DNA of 49,846 bases from JABCPE02 sp963518845 (lineage in GTDB: Bacteria > Bacteroidota > Bacteroidia > Flavobacteriales > Weeksellaceae). The first letter of the stretch is position 1. Each line of letters opens with the position of its first letter. The notes below the pieces were generated by a model. It was not told where the DNA came from. It saw only the letters and a program-made list of their open reading frames with translations, and searched no databases. Position numbers and translations under genes: made by a program. This document shows positions 32,801 to 42,043 of this stretch, piece by piece. The stretch is from contig CAUQKV010000011.1 of assembly GCA_963518845.1 (NCBI GenBank), positions 1 to 49,846 of the forward strand. Direction: 5' to 3'.

Positions 32801-33814
32801 ATGACAGACCAAACTTTACAATCTTTGGGAGAATTTATCATTGATAAACAGGATGATTTCAAGTTTTCAAGTGGAGAACTTTCCAGATTATTAAGCTCCA
32901 TAAAAATAGCCTCTAAAATCGTAAACAGAGAAGTAAACAAGGCTGGAATCGCAGATATTCTTGGTAAAGCTGGCAACGAAAATGTACAAGGCGAGGAACA
33001 GATGAAACTGGATGTTTTTGCCAATGATATTTTCATAGATGCCCTTTCTCACAGAGAAATCGTGTGTGGTATCGCATCAGAAGAAAATGAAGATTTCATA
33101 GAGATAAAAGGAAACGAGAACAACGCCCATATGAACAACTATGTGGTACTGATAGACCCACTAGACGGCTCATCTAATGTAGATGTCAATGTATCTGTGG
33201 GAACTATTTTCTCTATATACAGAAGGGTAACTCCAGCAGGAACTCCCGTAAAAATAGAAGATTTCCTACAAAAAGGTGTAAATCAGGTAGCGGCAGGATA
33301 TGTTATTTATGGTTCATCCACGATGCTGGTTTATACGACAGGAAACGGAGTAAATGGCTTTACGCTAGACCCATCAGTAGGGACTTATTTCCTATCTCAT
33401 CCTAATATGACTTACCCTAAAACAGGTAAAATCTATTCTGTCAATGAAGGAAACTACGCTAAATTCCCACAAGGAGTAAAAGAATACATCAAATATTGCC
33501 AAGAAGAGGAAGGAAACAGACCTTATACATCCAGATACATAGGCTCGTTAGTAGCTGATTTTCATAGAAATATGATAAAAGGTGGTATCTACATCTACCC
33601 TTCCTATGCACACGCACCAAATGGAAAACTTAGACTGCTTTACGAGTGTAATCCTATGGCTTTCTTAGCTGAACAAGCTGGAGCAAAGGCTACAAATGGC
33701 TTCCAAAGAATCCTAGAAATAGAACCTACTTCACTACACCAGAGAGTTCCTTTTTTCTGTGGAAGTGTAGAAATGGTGGAAAAAGCAGAAGAATTTATGG
33801 CAAAGCATAAATAG
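32801..33814 (+). CDS. fbp: Fructose-1,6-bisphosphatase class 1
   Basis: 337 residues, normal. Gluconeogenic removal of the 1-phosphate from fructose-1,6-bisphosphate. The metal site LIDPLDGSSNVDVNVSVGT is intact (near residue 118), as are SEENED and the substrate-binding region CGSVEMVEKAEEF near the C-terminus. Cytoplasmic. Divergent from lysC, with a strong terminator downstream. Confidence 0.97.
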   Translation: MTDQTLQSLGEFIIDKQDDFKFSSGELSRLLSSIKIASKIVNREVNKAGIADILGKAGNENVQGEEQMKLDVFANDIFIDALSHREIVCGIASEENEDFIEIKGNENNAHMNNYVVLIDPLDGSSNVDVNVSVGTIFSIYRRVTPAGTPVKIEDFLQKGVNQVAAGYVIYGSSTMLVYTTGNGVNGFTLDPSVGTYFLSHPNMTYPKTGKIYSVNEGNYAKFPQGVKEYIKYCQEEEGNRPYTSRYIGSLVADFHRNMIKGGIYIYPSYAHAPNGKLRLLYECNPMAFLAEQAGAKATNGFQRILEIEPTSLHQRVPFFCGSVEMVEKAEEFMAKHK

Positions 33815-33842
33815 TTCTTTGATAAAATTTCATTCAAAATAA

Positions 33843-33878
33843 AAAAGTTCTACCCGAAAAGTAGAACTTTTATTTTTT
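33843..33878. terminator. Bidirectional terminator between fbp and the symporter
   Basis: 11-bp stem AAAAGTTCTAC/GTAGAACTTTT (33843-33853, 33861-33871), 7-nt loop, with A and T runs on either side. Confidence 0.9.
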
Positions 33879-35317
33879 TATTTCTTTCGGATGAGCCACA
33901 GCCCAATAAAGGTAAGCAACCCATTGATAATCAGAAGCTCTAGACCAATTTTAAATTCACCGAAAATATCTGATTGGTATTTGTCTATCAAGAAAGAAAG
34001 TGTAGGAGCGATAACGCAGATATACGGCACCAAATGGTCTTTCACTTTATATTTAGTAAAAATCCCAAAAGCAAACAAACCAAGCAGCGGCCCATAAGTG
34101 AAACCTGCCAATTTCAGGATAAGCCCAATCATAGAGGCATCATCTATCCACTTGAAAACCATCACCATAATGAGGAAAGAAATCGTCACCAAAATATGCA
34201 CTTTCTTTCTGAAAGTTTCTTTTTTGGCGTGAGCCCAGTCCTTATCTTTAATTCCAAAAATATCAATACAAATAGAAGAAGTAAGCGCCGTCATCGCCCC
34301 ATCAGCACTCGAACAAAAGGCTGAAATAAGCCCAATAATGAAAGTAACCCCTATCAGCGGAGACATATATTCCAAAGCTGCCGTAGGAAACAGCCTGTCC
34401 TTCACCGCAGTGATGTTTTTCTGCTCTGCGAACAAATGAAGCATTCCGCCCATATAAAGGAACAGAGTAATCATCCCCAATAAGATGAAAGTCAGCACCA
34501 GCATATTTTTTTGGCTGTCTTTCAGGTTAGAAACGGAGATGTTTTTCTGCATCATATCTTGGTCTATACCTGTCATCGCAATGGTAATGAACGCCCCCGC
34601 CAAAATCTGCTTCACGAAGAAACTTCCATTCATCACATTCGTATCAAAAACACGAAGGTAGCCCCTTTCGCTCATCATCGAGAGACTTTCGGAGAAGCTG
34701 ATATTCATATGATGAAGGATATAAATTACTGTAGCTACCAGCCCCAAAAGCATTGCCGTGGTCTGGATAGTATCTGTCCAAATGATGGTTTTCACACCGC
34801 CTTTGTAAGTGTAAAGGATAATCATCAAAAGAGTGAACAAAGTCGTAAGCCAAAACGGAACGCCCAAGCTGTCCAAAATCATCACCTGCAAAATATTTAC
34901 CGCTAAATAAACCCTTGCCGTAGCGCCCACCAGTTTAGAAACGATGAAAATAATTGCCCCTGATTTATAGGTACTTTCACCCATTCGCTCTTGGAGATAA
35001 GTATAAATGGAAGTGAGGTGCATTTTGTAATAAATCGGCAGCAGAATGTACGCCACCACGATATAACCGATGATATAACCAAAAGTAATCTGCAAATACT
35101 GGAAACCATCTGTCCCTACCGTTCCTGGCACACTCACAAAAGTAACCCCAGAAAGCGTAGAACCTATCATCCCGAAAGCTACCAATTTCCAGTTTCCAGA
35201 GCGGTTTCCTATGAAGAAACTATCATTGTTACTCCCCCTGCTGGTAAGCCAAGAAATCAGCATCAAAAGCCCAAAATATCCAATAACAATATACAAAAGT
35301 AATAATGGCGAAAGCAT
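33878..35317 (-). CDS. Sodium:solute symporter (SSS family)
   Basis: 479 residues, about 13 membrane helices. Begins in TM1, followed by the SSS pattern FFIGNRSGNWKLVAFGMIGSTLSGVTFVSVPG. The sodium-site region ITIAMTGIDQDMMQKN and ISAFCSSADGAMTALTSS are present. The substrate (sugar, proline, pantothenate, other) cannot be set from sequence alone. Inner membrane. Lies 25 nt after the GNAT gene on the same strand, so likely co-transcribed. Confidence 0.93.
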   Translation of the reverse strand: MLSPLLLLYIVIGYFGLLMLISWLTSRGSNNDSFFIGNRSGNWKLVAFGMIGSTLSGVTFVSVPGTVGTDGFQYLQITFGYIIGYIVVAYILLPIYYKMHLTSIYTYLQERMGESTYKSGAIIFIVSKLVGATARVYLAVNILQVMILDSLGVPFWLTTLFTLLMIILYTYKGGVKTIIWTDTIQTTAMLLGLVATVIYILHHMNISFSESLSMMSERGYLRVFDTNVMNGSFFVKQILAGAFITIAMTGIDQDMMQKNISVSNLKDSQKNMLVLTFILLGMITLFLYMGGMLHLFAEQKNITAVKDRLFPTAALEYMSPLIGVTFIIGLISAFCSSADGAMTALTSSICIDIFGIKDKDWAHAKKETFRKKVHILVTISFLIMVMVFKWIDDASMIGLILKLAGFTYGPLLGLFAFGIFTKYKVKDHLVPYICVIAPTLSFLIDKYQSDIFGEFKIGLELLIINGLLTFIGLWLIRKK

Positions 35318-35342
35318 ACTATTTTTTATTTCTAATTATATT

Positions 35343-35900
35343 TTACTTTTTAAAATCTTCCTTTAAAATGGAATACCGAACGAAATCCAAGAATTTTCCG
35401 TTTTTATAGATTTCCTGTCTGAGGACAGCCTCTTGCTTCATTCCACTTTTCTCCATCACTCGCCCTGAAGCAGGATTGTGCAGAAAGAAAACTGCAAACA
35501 TTTTATTTAGATTTAGAACTTTAAAGCCAAAAGCCAGCACCTCCGTCATGGCTTCCGTCACATAACCTTTGTTCCAAAATTCTTTCCCCAACCAGTAGCC
35601 GATTTCCGCCTTTTGATTGGCTTTATCCCAATGATGAATTCCTATAAGCCCCATTATCAAGCCGTTTTCTTTATTTCGGATAGCAAAAACAAAATCCGTT
35701 TCGTTCTCAAAACCTTTGTCCACTACCTCGTGGATTAAAAACTCGGCATCCGCCTCCTTGTAGGGATAGGGTATGTTTGCGGTGTTTTCTGAATAAACCT
35801 TATCGGAATCCAGATAATGAATAATGTGCTGCATATCGCCCTCCACAGGACGGCTGAGAATGAGCCTTTCAGTAGTCAAAACGGGAAATTCCTTTTTCAT
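35343..35900 (-). CDS. GNAT N-acetyltransferase (RimJ/RimL type)
   Basis: 185 residues. Typical opening LTTERLILSRPVEGD, a mid-domain GLIGIHHWDKANQKAEIGYWL and the acetyl-CoA region GKEFWNKGYVTEAMTEVLAFGF, as in RimJ/RimL/Acetyltransf_3 proteins that acetylate protein N-termini or small amines. Cytoplasmic. A -7 element TACTTTTG lies upstream at 35935-35928 (minus). First gene before the symporter. Confidence 0.92.
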   Translation of the reverse strand: MKKEFPVLTTERLILSRPVEGDMQHIIHYLDSDKVYSENTANIPYPYKEADAEFLIHEVVDKGFENETDFVFAIRNKENGLIMGLIGIHHWDKANQKAEIGYWLGKEFWNKGYVTEAMTEVLAFGFKVLNLNKMFAVFFLHNPASGRVMEKSGMKQEAVLRQEIYKNGKFLDFVRYSILKEDFKK

Positions 35901-36080
35901 AATCTTTTTGGATAAAAACTACATTGGCAAAAGTAATAAAAAAAGTATTGAAAAAAGTATTGAAAAAGCTAATAAAGTCGGTTTTATGCGATTGAAAGCT
36001 GTTTTTATATGGATTGAAACACCTTTATCAAGGTTGTTATTTATCAAGTTTGATTTAATCTTAAGAAACCTCCTATTTTT
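35901..36080. other. Intergenic gap with a short direct repeat
   Basis: Contains the GNAT -7 element and a short AT-rich direct repeat (AAAAAAGTATTG twice, 35937-35962). No coding or RNA gene seen. Confidence 0.4.
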
Positions 36081-36335
36081 TTATCCTTTTCCTCTTTTTA
36101 CTAAATAAAACCCCAGTATCAATATGTGAACCACGCTAAAAACCAACAGATAAAATAGCCATAATAAACTTGCTCCCCATTTAGAATGAAAAAACAATTT
36201 GTAATACAAAACACCATTATATAGAAAATAAACAACTATATTTTTGTAAAAAATCCCTTTGCTAAATTTATACAACATGAGTATTAGTGCAAGACAAATT
36301 ATTGATACCAAACAGGTAAATATTATATCTCCCAT
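36081..36335 (-). CDS. Small membrane protein, unknown
   Basis: 84 residues with two to three hydrophobic helices (about 4-22, 33-47, 55-77) and a basic tail (VKRGKG), suggesting a cytoplasmic C-terminus. No family recognised. Support for reality: an ATG start, a TAAATTTG -7 element 25 nt upstream on the minus strand (36367-36360), and no competing gene. AT-rich. Confidence 0.5.
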   Translation of the reverse strand: MGDIIFTCLVSIICLALILMLYKFSKGIFYKNIVVYFLYNGVLYYKLFFHSKWGASLLWLFYLLVFSVVHILILGFYLVKRGKG

Positions 36336-36376
36336 GATTTAATAATCTTTTTATCTGCACAAATTTACAAAAATAA

Positions 36377-36404
36377 AAGAGCCCTGCCTTTTGGCACGAC
36401 TCTT
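36377..36404 (-). terminator. acs terminator
   Basis: 12-base arms with two mismatches (36377-36388/36393-36404), TTTT loop; T-rich after the hairpin on the minus strand. Confidence 0.75.
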
Positions 36405-36410
36405 CGTTAT

Positions 36411-38318
36411 TTATATTCTTTCTTTTATGATTTCATCTATAATCTCAGGATTGATAAGTGTAGAAGTGTCCCCGAAATCATTATCCTTGCCTTCGGCTAT
36501 TTTTCTCAGGATACGCCTTACAATCTTACCTGAACGGGTTTTCGGCAGTGCAGAAACAAACTGAATTTTATCCAGCTTCGCGATAGGCCCCACTTGGTCA
36601 GAAATCAACTGATTTATCTCCCTGCGGACTCTATCTCTGTTTCTATCCTCGCTGGCATCCTTTAAAATCACATACCCATAGAGAGCATTTCCTTTTATCT
36701 CGTGCGGATAGCCTACTATTGCACTTTCAGCTACGGATTGGTGCTCGTTCACCGCATCTTCTATCGGCGCAGTACCTAGATTATGCCCTGATACGATGAT
36801 GACATCATCCACTCGCCCTGTAATTCTGTAATATCCTACCTCATCTCTCAGAGCTGCATCTCCCGTGAAAAACTTCCCTGGGAAAGCCGAGAAATAAGTT
36901 TCGCGATATCTCTCGTGGTCGCCCCATATCGTCCTTGCGATAGACGGCCAAGGTAATTTGATGCAAAGATTTCCTTCCACCTGATTACCAGAAATTTCGT
37001 TTTTCTGTTCATCCATCAGCACAGGCTGAACCCCTGGCAGTGGAAGTGTAGCATACATAGGCTTTGTAGGAGTAATGAACGCCAGCGGAGAAATTAGAAT
37101 CCCTCCTGTTTCGGTCTGCCACCAAGTGTCCACTATTGGGCATCTTTTTTTACCGACATTGTCATTATACCAGCGCCAAGCCTCATCATTAATAGGCTCT
37201 CCCACTGTTCCAATTACTCTGAGCGAACTCAAATCATGTTTTTCCACCCATTCTGCGCTCTCCTTCTCCAAAGAACGAATAGCTGTAGGCGCCGTGTAGA
37301 AATGAGTAATCTTATGTTTCGCAATAGTTTGCCAGAATCTGTCTGGATTTGGATAGGTAGGAATCCCTTCGAAAATCACAGTCGTAGCGCCATTTACCAG
37401 CGCTCCATACACTGCATAAGAATGTCCTGTAATCCAGCCTATATCGGCAGTACACCAGAACACATCATTTTCTCTATAATTAAATACATTTTTAAAAGTA
37501 TAACCTGTGTAGACCATATAGCCACCACAAGTATGAAGCATTCCTTTTGGTTTTCCTGTAGAACCTGATGTATAAAGGATAAACAAAGGATCTTCTGCAT
37601 CCATTATTTCAAAAGAGTTATCTACTTCAGCTTTATCCAAAAGCTCTTGAAGCCAAAAATCTCTCCCTTCTTTCATGGTAACTTGGCATCCTGTTCGTTT
37701 TACAGTCAGCACTTTTTCTACACTCGGGCAGTTTTCTAATGCTTCATCTACGATACCTTTAAGCTCTATTTTTTTACTCCCTCTGTAGCTTCCATCAGAG
37801 CAGATGACTAGTTTACATTCGCAGTCATTGATTCTAGAAGCAAGTGCCGCTGAAGAAAACCCAGCAAAAACCACCACATGGACAGCGCCAACCCTCGCAC
37901 AAGCCAGCATAGCTATCGGTAATTCTACCACCATCGGAAGGTAAATGCAGACTCTGTCGCCCTTTTTCACTCCTTGGCTACGAAGAACAGCAGCCATTTT
38001 CCCTACTCTTTCATGAAGTTCTTTGTAAGATAGCTTTACTGCTTCCTCATCAGGGCTGTTTGGCTCCCAGATGATTGCTGTTTTATCAGGATTTTCCGCT
38101 AAATGGCGGTCGATACAGTTCTCTGTAATATTGAGTTTTGCATTCTTAAACCATTCTATTTTAGCGTTATGTACATCATATTCCAGCACACTATCCCATT
38201 TTTTGTTCCAGATAAAATTTTTATCTGCTATCTGTTCCCAAAATTTTTCAGGGTCGTTTACTGATTTTTCATATTGCTTAAAATAGTCTGGAAGACTGTC
38301 TATCAGATACTTACTCAT
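36411..38318 (-). CDS. acs: Acetyl-CoA synthetase
   Basis: 635 residues, normal for AMP-forming Acs. Makes acetyl-CoA from acetate and ATP through acetyl-AMP. Nucleotide loop YTSGSTGKPKG (near residue 260), substrate region VDTWWQTETGG and the A10-type catalytic lysine in KTRSGKIVRRILRKIA, the residue acetylated in other bacteria. Cytoplasmic. Single gene with its own terminator; no clear TAnnTTTG promoter seen. Confidence 0.97.
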   Translation of the reverse strand: MSKYLIDSLPDYFKQYEKSVNDPEKFWEQIADKNFIWNKKWDSVLEYDVHNAKIEWFKNAKLNITENCIDRHLAENPDKTAIIWEPNSPDEEAVKLSYKELHERVGKMAAVLRSQGVKKGDRVCIYLPMVVELPIAMLACARVGAVHVVVFAGFSSAALASRINDCECKLVICSDGSYRGSKKIELKGIVDEALENCPSVEKVLTVKRTGCQVTMKEGRDFWLQELLDKAEVDNSFEIMDAEDPLFILYTSGSTGKPKGMLHTCGGYMVYTGYTFKNVFNYRENDVFWCTADIGWITGHSYAVYGALVNGATTVIFEGIPTYPNPDRFWQTIAKHKITHFYTAPTAIRSLEKESAEWVEKHDLSSLRVIGTVGEPINDEAWRWYNDNVGKKRCPIVDTWWQTETGGILISPLAFITPTKPMYATLPLPGVQPVLMDEQKNEISGNQVEGNLCIKLPWPSIARTIWGDHERYRETYFSAFPGKFFTGDAALRDEVGYYRITGRVDDVIIVSGHNLGTAPIEDAVNEHQSVAESAIVGYPHEIKGNALYGYVILKDASEDRNRDRVRREINQLISDQVGPIAKLDKIQFVSALPKTRSGKIVRRILRKIAEGKDNDFGDTSTLINPEIIDEIIKERI

Positions 38319-38410
38319 TTAGGAGAATTATTAAATAAAGTTAAATTCTATAATGCACATTTTAAGGCGGCAATTTAAAAAAAATTAATTAAACTAAGAC
38401 TGAAAATCAT

Positions 38411-39649
38411 CTATTTTTTGAATATTTCTTCTATCGGAATTTGATTTTCTGAATGGCTAATTAAAACCACAAAGTCAATAAAATCCGTTGTATTTTTTCC
38501 TTTAAGTTCAGCTTTATTACTCTTTTTAAGAAATTGTTTAACTTCCATCAAATCTACACCTTTGTGATATGGCGAATTTTCAGCATTAAGCCTAAAAAGC
38601 GTAATATCAGAAAGTTTCATTTTCTTTAGTTTTCCAATTCCTCTGAAATACTCTTTCCAATAATCACCAATTCCATATCCCTTTTCTATTGTATAAGTCT
38701 TATAACTACCCTGTTTATCATAAATTTTATTCCAAAGAACTTTACTTCTTGTGAGATATCCCATTACACTAAACACCTTATTTTTTTCATAAATATTCTG
38801 TTCAATCAATCTTGTAAAAAAAGATGGGTAATCTCCTTCTCTTGCCTTTTGAATATGAAAAAATCCATATTTAAAAAATTGTTTTTTGTTTCCTAACTGA
38901 TATTTTTCTTTCAAATAAATATAATTATCAAAAATTATCTGCTCTCTATCTCTTTTATCATTAAAATTATACTCAATATTTTTGAGAATAAAATGAAAGT
39001 CATCTATATTTTTAATTTTATCTTCAAAAATCTCTTTATTTTTCTGATAACTTTTAATAAATGATTTTAATTGTTTTTCCAAACTCTCGTTATCAATACC
39101 AAAATCAATATTTTCATCAAGAAAAATTTTTTCTAAATATCTTCTTTCTTCCCAATTTTGGATATTTTCTGTAAGGTATAAAATATGTTTTATTGGGAAT
39201 TTATATTCATTTATCACATCACAACCAAGAATTTGAACTGGATTTTGTGGATATTTTTTATTTAGTTCTCGTAAATTTTTCCAATGATTAAAGGTTTCTA
39301 TAGTTCCTTCCTGATTTACAATACTTTGGAAAGCCAAAACTAAATCTTTCAATAACTTTTCATCGCCATTTTCTAAATATTTTTGAAAATAAAAAGCTTG
39401 GCTAAAATTTGTTTCAGGAAAATAATAATCCAAAACACCTTGTTGCTTTAAATCATTGATAATCAATTTTTCAACTTCATATGTTTTCGCACTTCCGTGA
39501 TATGCACCAAATCCTATAACCTCAAAATCCGTCTTAGGAAAACGAAAGTCTGAAGCCAGCATATCAAACCTATTTTCCTTTAAATACGCCTTTTTATCTT
39601 GAGCAAATAGGTTTATTGAAATAAAAATAATAAATACTAGCTTTTTCAT
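38411..39649 (-). CDS. Secreted protein resembling the erythromycin-esterase/EreA-ChaN fold
   Basis: 412 residues from ATG 39649, where a signal peptide begins (MKKLVFIIFISINLFAQ); an open extension upstream is rich in Lys and overlaps the divergent promoter. The mature start has the EreA-like pattern: FEVIGFGAYHGSAKTYEVEK, then YYFPETNFSQAF and a NHWKNLRELNKKYPQNPVQILGCDV segment, equivalent to the family H, E and D sites. The family includes macrolide esterases but also many proteins of unknown function. Low GC, isolated. No evidence for antibiotic activity. Confidence 0.6.
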   Translation of the reverse strand: MKKLVFIIFISINLFAQDKKAYLKENRFDMLASDFRFPKTDFEVIGFGAYHGSAKTYEVEKLIINDLKQQGVLDYYFPETNFSQAFYFQKYLENGDEKLLKDLVLAFQSIVNQEGTIETFNHWKNLRELNKKYPQNPVQILGCDVINEYKFPIKHILYLTENIQNWEERRYLEKIFLDENIDFGIDNESLEKQLKSFIKSYQKNKEIFEDKIKNIDDFHFILKNIEYNFNDKRDREQIIFDNYIYLKEKYQLGNKKQFFKYGFFHIQKAREGDYPSFFTRLIEQNIYEKNKVFSVMGYLTRSKVLWNKIYDKQGSYKTYTIEKGYGIGDYWKEYFRGIGKLKKMKLSDITLFRLNAENSPYHKGVDLMEVKQFLKKSNKAELKGKNTTDFIDFVVLISHSENQIPIEEIFKK

Positions 39650-39712
39650 TTCTTTTTTGATTTTAAAGATATTATTTTTTCCAAAAAAAGCAAAATATAT
39701 TTTTATTTCGCT

Positions 39713-39740
39713 TTTGGTTCTATTTTTTTTCTTACCTTTG
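39713..39740 (+). promoter_or_regulatory. pyr operon promoter
   Basis: TTTG 39713-39716, 16 nt, TACCTTTG 39733-39740. It precedes a leader of about 120 nt. Confidence 0.5.
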
Positions 39741-39745
39741 TAAGA

Positions 39746-39817
39746 ATGAAAAAGCAAGAATTTTTAGAAAGTTTGTTGAGAGCAGATTTCTGCTCAGAAA
39801 GATATTTTATTTATTAA
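39746..39817 (+). CDS. Putative pyr leader peptide (23 residues)
   Basis: ATG 39746 to TAA 39815-39817, 23 residues beginning MKKQEFLESLL. Its start lies only 6 nt after the -7 element, so translation would begin at the very 5' end of the RNA. The last codons (TAT TTT ATT TAT) form the U-rich stretch just before the terminator hairpin, as in E. coli pyrBI, where UTP level sets RNA polymerase speed relative to the first ribosome. The peptide matches no family; its codons, not its product, would matter. Confidence 0.45.
   Translation: MKKQEFLESLLRADFCSERYFIY
39780..39795 (+). promoter_or_regulatory. Possible pause hairpin in the pyr leader
   Basis: GAGCAG/CTGCTC with a 4-nt loop, inside the leader ORF and upstream of the U-rich segment. 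Confidence 0.45.
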
Positions 39818-39846
39818 AACGAGGCTCGATTGGCTTCGTTTTTTTT
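39818..39846 (+). terminator. Attenuator hairpin upstream of pyrB
   Basis: 8-bp stem AACGAGGC/GCTTCGTT (one G-U), 7-nt loop, followed by T8 in total. It lies between the leader ORF stop and the pyrB ATG at 39869, so a polymerase ending here would never reach the operon. Confidence 0.75.
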
Positions 39847-39868
39847 ATGTTTAAAAACTCAATTAACT

Positions 39869-40768
39869 ATGCTGGCAATATCTCATTTTAGTCCAAAGAA
39901 AATCGAGCTGATTTTAGACCAAGCTTTGGAAATGGCAGATGGTAAAAAATTCACGGCTCAAGATGAAATTTTCGTTTCCAATCTTTTCTTCGAAGACAGC
40001 ACCCGCACCAAAATAAGCTTTGAAATGGCGGAAAGAAAACTTGGACTTTCTATTATTCCTTTTGACACTTCGCAAAGCTCTGTAAACAAAGGCGAAAGCC
40101 TCTACGACACCGCGAAAACATTAGAAAGCATCGGGCTAAATCTTTTGGTAATTCGCCACGGACAAAACCAATATTACGATGAGCTGAAAAACATCAAAAT
40201 CCCTATTATCAACGCTGGAGACGGCACAGGAAACCACCCGAGCCAGACCATGCTGGACTTGATGACCATAAAACAAGAGTTTGGTTCTTTCAAAGACCTA
40301 AAAATCGCCATTGCAGGAGATGTGAAACACAGTCGCGTTGCCAATTCTGCTTGTGATATTCTGAGAAAATTAGGCGCAAAAGTCTATTTTTCTGGCCCTA
40401 GAGAATGGTTTGACGAAGGCAGTCTAATGAACGGAACTTACCGAGAAATAGATGAACTCATTCCAGAAATCGATGTCCTCATGCTCCTAAGAATACAGCA
40501 CGAAAGACATCACCAAAAAACAAAATATTCTCCAGAAGAATACCTGAGAAAATATGGGCTTACCAAAGAGCGAGAAAAGAAAATGAAGCCCAGCGCCATC
40601 ATCATGCATCCCGCACCTGTAAATAGAAATGTGGAAATAGACTCCGACTTGGTGGAATGCTCCCGCTCCCGAATTTTTAAACAAATGGAAAACGGAGTTT
40701 TTGCACGAATGGCTATTTTAAAAAATACTTTGGAACAAAAAGGCTTTACATTCAAAGAAATAAAATAA
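39869..40768 (+). CDS. pyrB: Aspartate carbamoyltransferase catalytic subunit
   Basis: 299 residues from ATG 39869; the frame is open further up but runs into the attenuator. Condenses carbamoyl phosphate and aspartate, the committed step of UMP synthesis. Carbamoyl-phosphate site STRTK at 44-48, HPSQTMLDL and HPAPVNR (usually HPGPVNR) are all present. No pyrI regulatory gene follows, which is usual in this group. First gene of an eight-gene run through carB. Confidence 0.95.
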   Translation: MLAISHFSPKKIELILDQALEMADGKKFTAQDEIFVSNLFFEDSTRTKISFEMAERKLGLSIIPFDTSQSSVNKGESLYDTAKTLESIGLNLLVIRHGQNQYYDELKNIKIPIINAGDGTGNHPSQTMLDLMTIKQEFGSFKDLKIAIAGDVKHSRVANSACDILRKLGAKVYFSGPREWFDEGSLMNGTYREIDELIPEIDVLMLLRIQHERHHQKTKYSPEEYLRKYGLTKEREKKMKPSAIIMHPAPVNRNVEIDSDLVECSRSRIFKQMENGVFARMAILKNTLEQKGFTFKEIK

Positions 40769-40773
40769 ATAAT

Positions 40774-42039
40774 ATGAAAATCATTAAAAACGGAAAAATC
40801 CTTGACCAACAAGGGAGTTTAGTCCAAAAAGACATTCAGATAGAAAATGGTCTTATCACCAAAATTTCTGAAAACATAGAGAATCCAAACGCCGAAATCA
40901 TAGACACCGAAGGGAAATTCATCAGCCCTGGGTTTATCGATGTGCATGTCCATCTCCGTGAGCCTGGCGGCGAACACAAAGAGACCATCGCAACAGGCTC
41001 CATGGCAGCCGCAAAAGGCGGATATACCACTATCTGCCCGATGCCAAACACCAATCCCGTTCCCGATAGAGCCGAGCGTTTCGATGATTTATTAAAAAGA
41101 ATCCAAAAATCCGCTGTCATAAAAATAAGACCTTATGGAGCTATTACGGAAGACTCCAAAGGCGCAAAACTAACTGATTTTCAAGTTTTAAAAGAAAAAG
41201 GAGCCGTAGGATTTACTGATGACGGCGTAGGAATTCAGGAAGCTGGCGTAATGTATGAAGCCATGCAGGAATCCACCAAAGTAAATCTACCCATCGTAGC
41301 CCACTGCGAAGACAATTCGCTTATTTTAGGAGGCTGTATCCACGATGGAAAAAAAGCCAAAGAATTAGGATTAAAAGGCATCCCAAGTGTTTGTGAATCA
41401 GTGCATATCGCTCGTGATATTTTATTAGCCGAAGCTGCTGGTGCACATTATCATGTCTGCCATGTTTCCACAAAAGAATCTGTGAGAGTCATCGCCGATG
41501 GAAAAAAGGCTGGAATCCATGTAACCGCCGAAGTTTCGCCGCATCATTTGGTTTTAACCGAAGATGATATTCCTAATGCAGATACCAATTACAAAATGAA
41601 TCCGCCACTCCGCGCCAAAGAAGACCAATTGGCTCTAATCAAAGGGCTGGAAGAAGGCATCATCGACTGCATTGCGACCGACCACGCTCCACACACCGAG
41701 GACGAAAAAAGCCGAGGAATGTATGATTCGCCTTTTGGAATTGTGGGATTTGAGACCGCTTTCCCTGTCCTGCACACCAGATTTGTAAAAACTGGAAAAT
41801 GGTCTCTGAAACAGCTCATCGACTGGATGACCATAAAACCAGCCGAGGTTTTTAACCTTGATAAAGTAGGAAAAATAGAAGTTGGCTACCATGCCGACCT
41901 GACTTTCATCGACCTTGAAAAAACTCAAAAAGTAGACAAAAACACCTTCGTTTCCAAAGGAAGAAACACGCCTTTTGACGGCTGGGAATGCACAGGCTGG
42001 CCAGTAGCGACTTTTGTAAACGGAGAAAAAGTTTATTAA
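40774..42039 (+). CDS. pyrC: Dihydroorotase (type I)
   Basis: 421 residues. Closes carbamoyl-aspartate to dihydroorotate. Metal motif DVHVHLREPGGEHKET (near 55-70), HCED, the HVSTKESV segment and DHAPHTEDEK with the catalytic Asp all fit the long (type I) class. Five nt after pyrB and 4 nt before the next gene, so tightly within the operon. Confidence 0.95.
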   Translation: MKIIKNGKILDQQGSLVQKDIQIENGLITKISENIENPNAEIIDTEGKFISPGFIDVHVHLREPGGEHKETIATGSMAAAKGGYTTICPMPNTNPVPDRAERFDDLLKRIQKSAVIKIRPYGAITEDSKGAKLTDFQVLKEKGAVGFTDDGVGIQEAGVMYEAMQESTKVNLPIVAHCEDNSLILGGCIHDGKKAKELGLKGIPSVCESVHIARDILLAEAAGAHYHVCHVSTKESVRVIADGKKAGIHVTAEVSPHHLVLTEDDIPNADTNYKMNPPLRAKEDQLALIKGLEEGIIDCIATDHAPHTEDEKSRGMYDSPFGIVGFETAFPVLHTRFVKTGKWSLKQLIDWMTIKPAEVFNLDKVGKIEVGYHADLTFIDLEKTQKVDKNTFVSKGRNTPFDGWECTGWPVATFVNGEKVY

Positions 42040-42043
42040 AAAT

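Noticed and set aside
36010..36030. GATTGAAAC-like sequence, similar to some CRISPR repeat ends
   Set aside because: Single occurrence, no array.
39650..39757. N-terminal extension of the EreA-like gene
   Set aside because: It would place 36 charged residues before a good signal peptide and overlap the pyr promoter.
39830..39868. Upstream TTG start for pyrB
   Set aside because: It lies inside the terminator hairpin and adds residues without family support; ATG 39869 gives a standard start.
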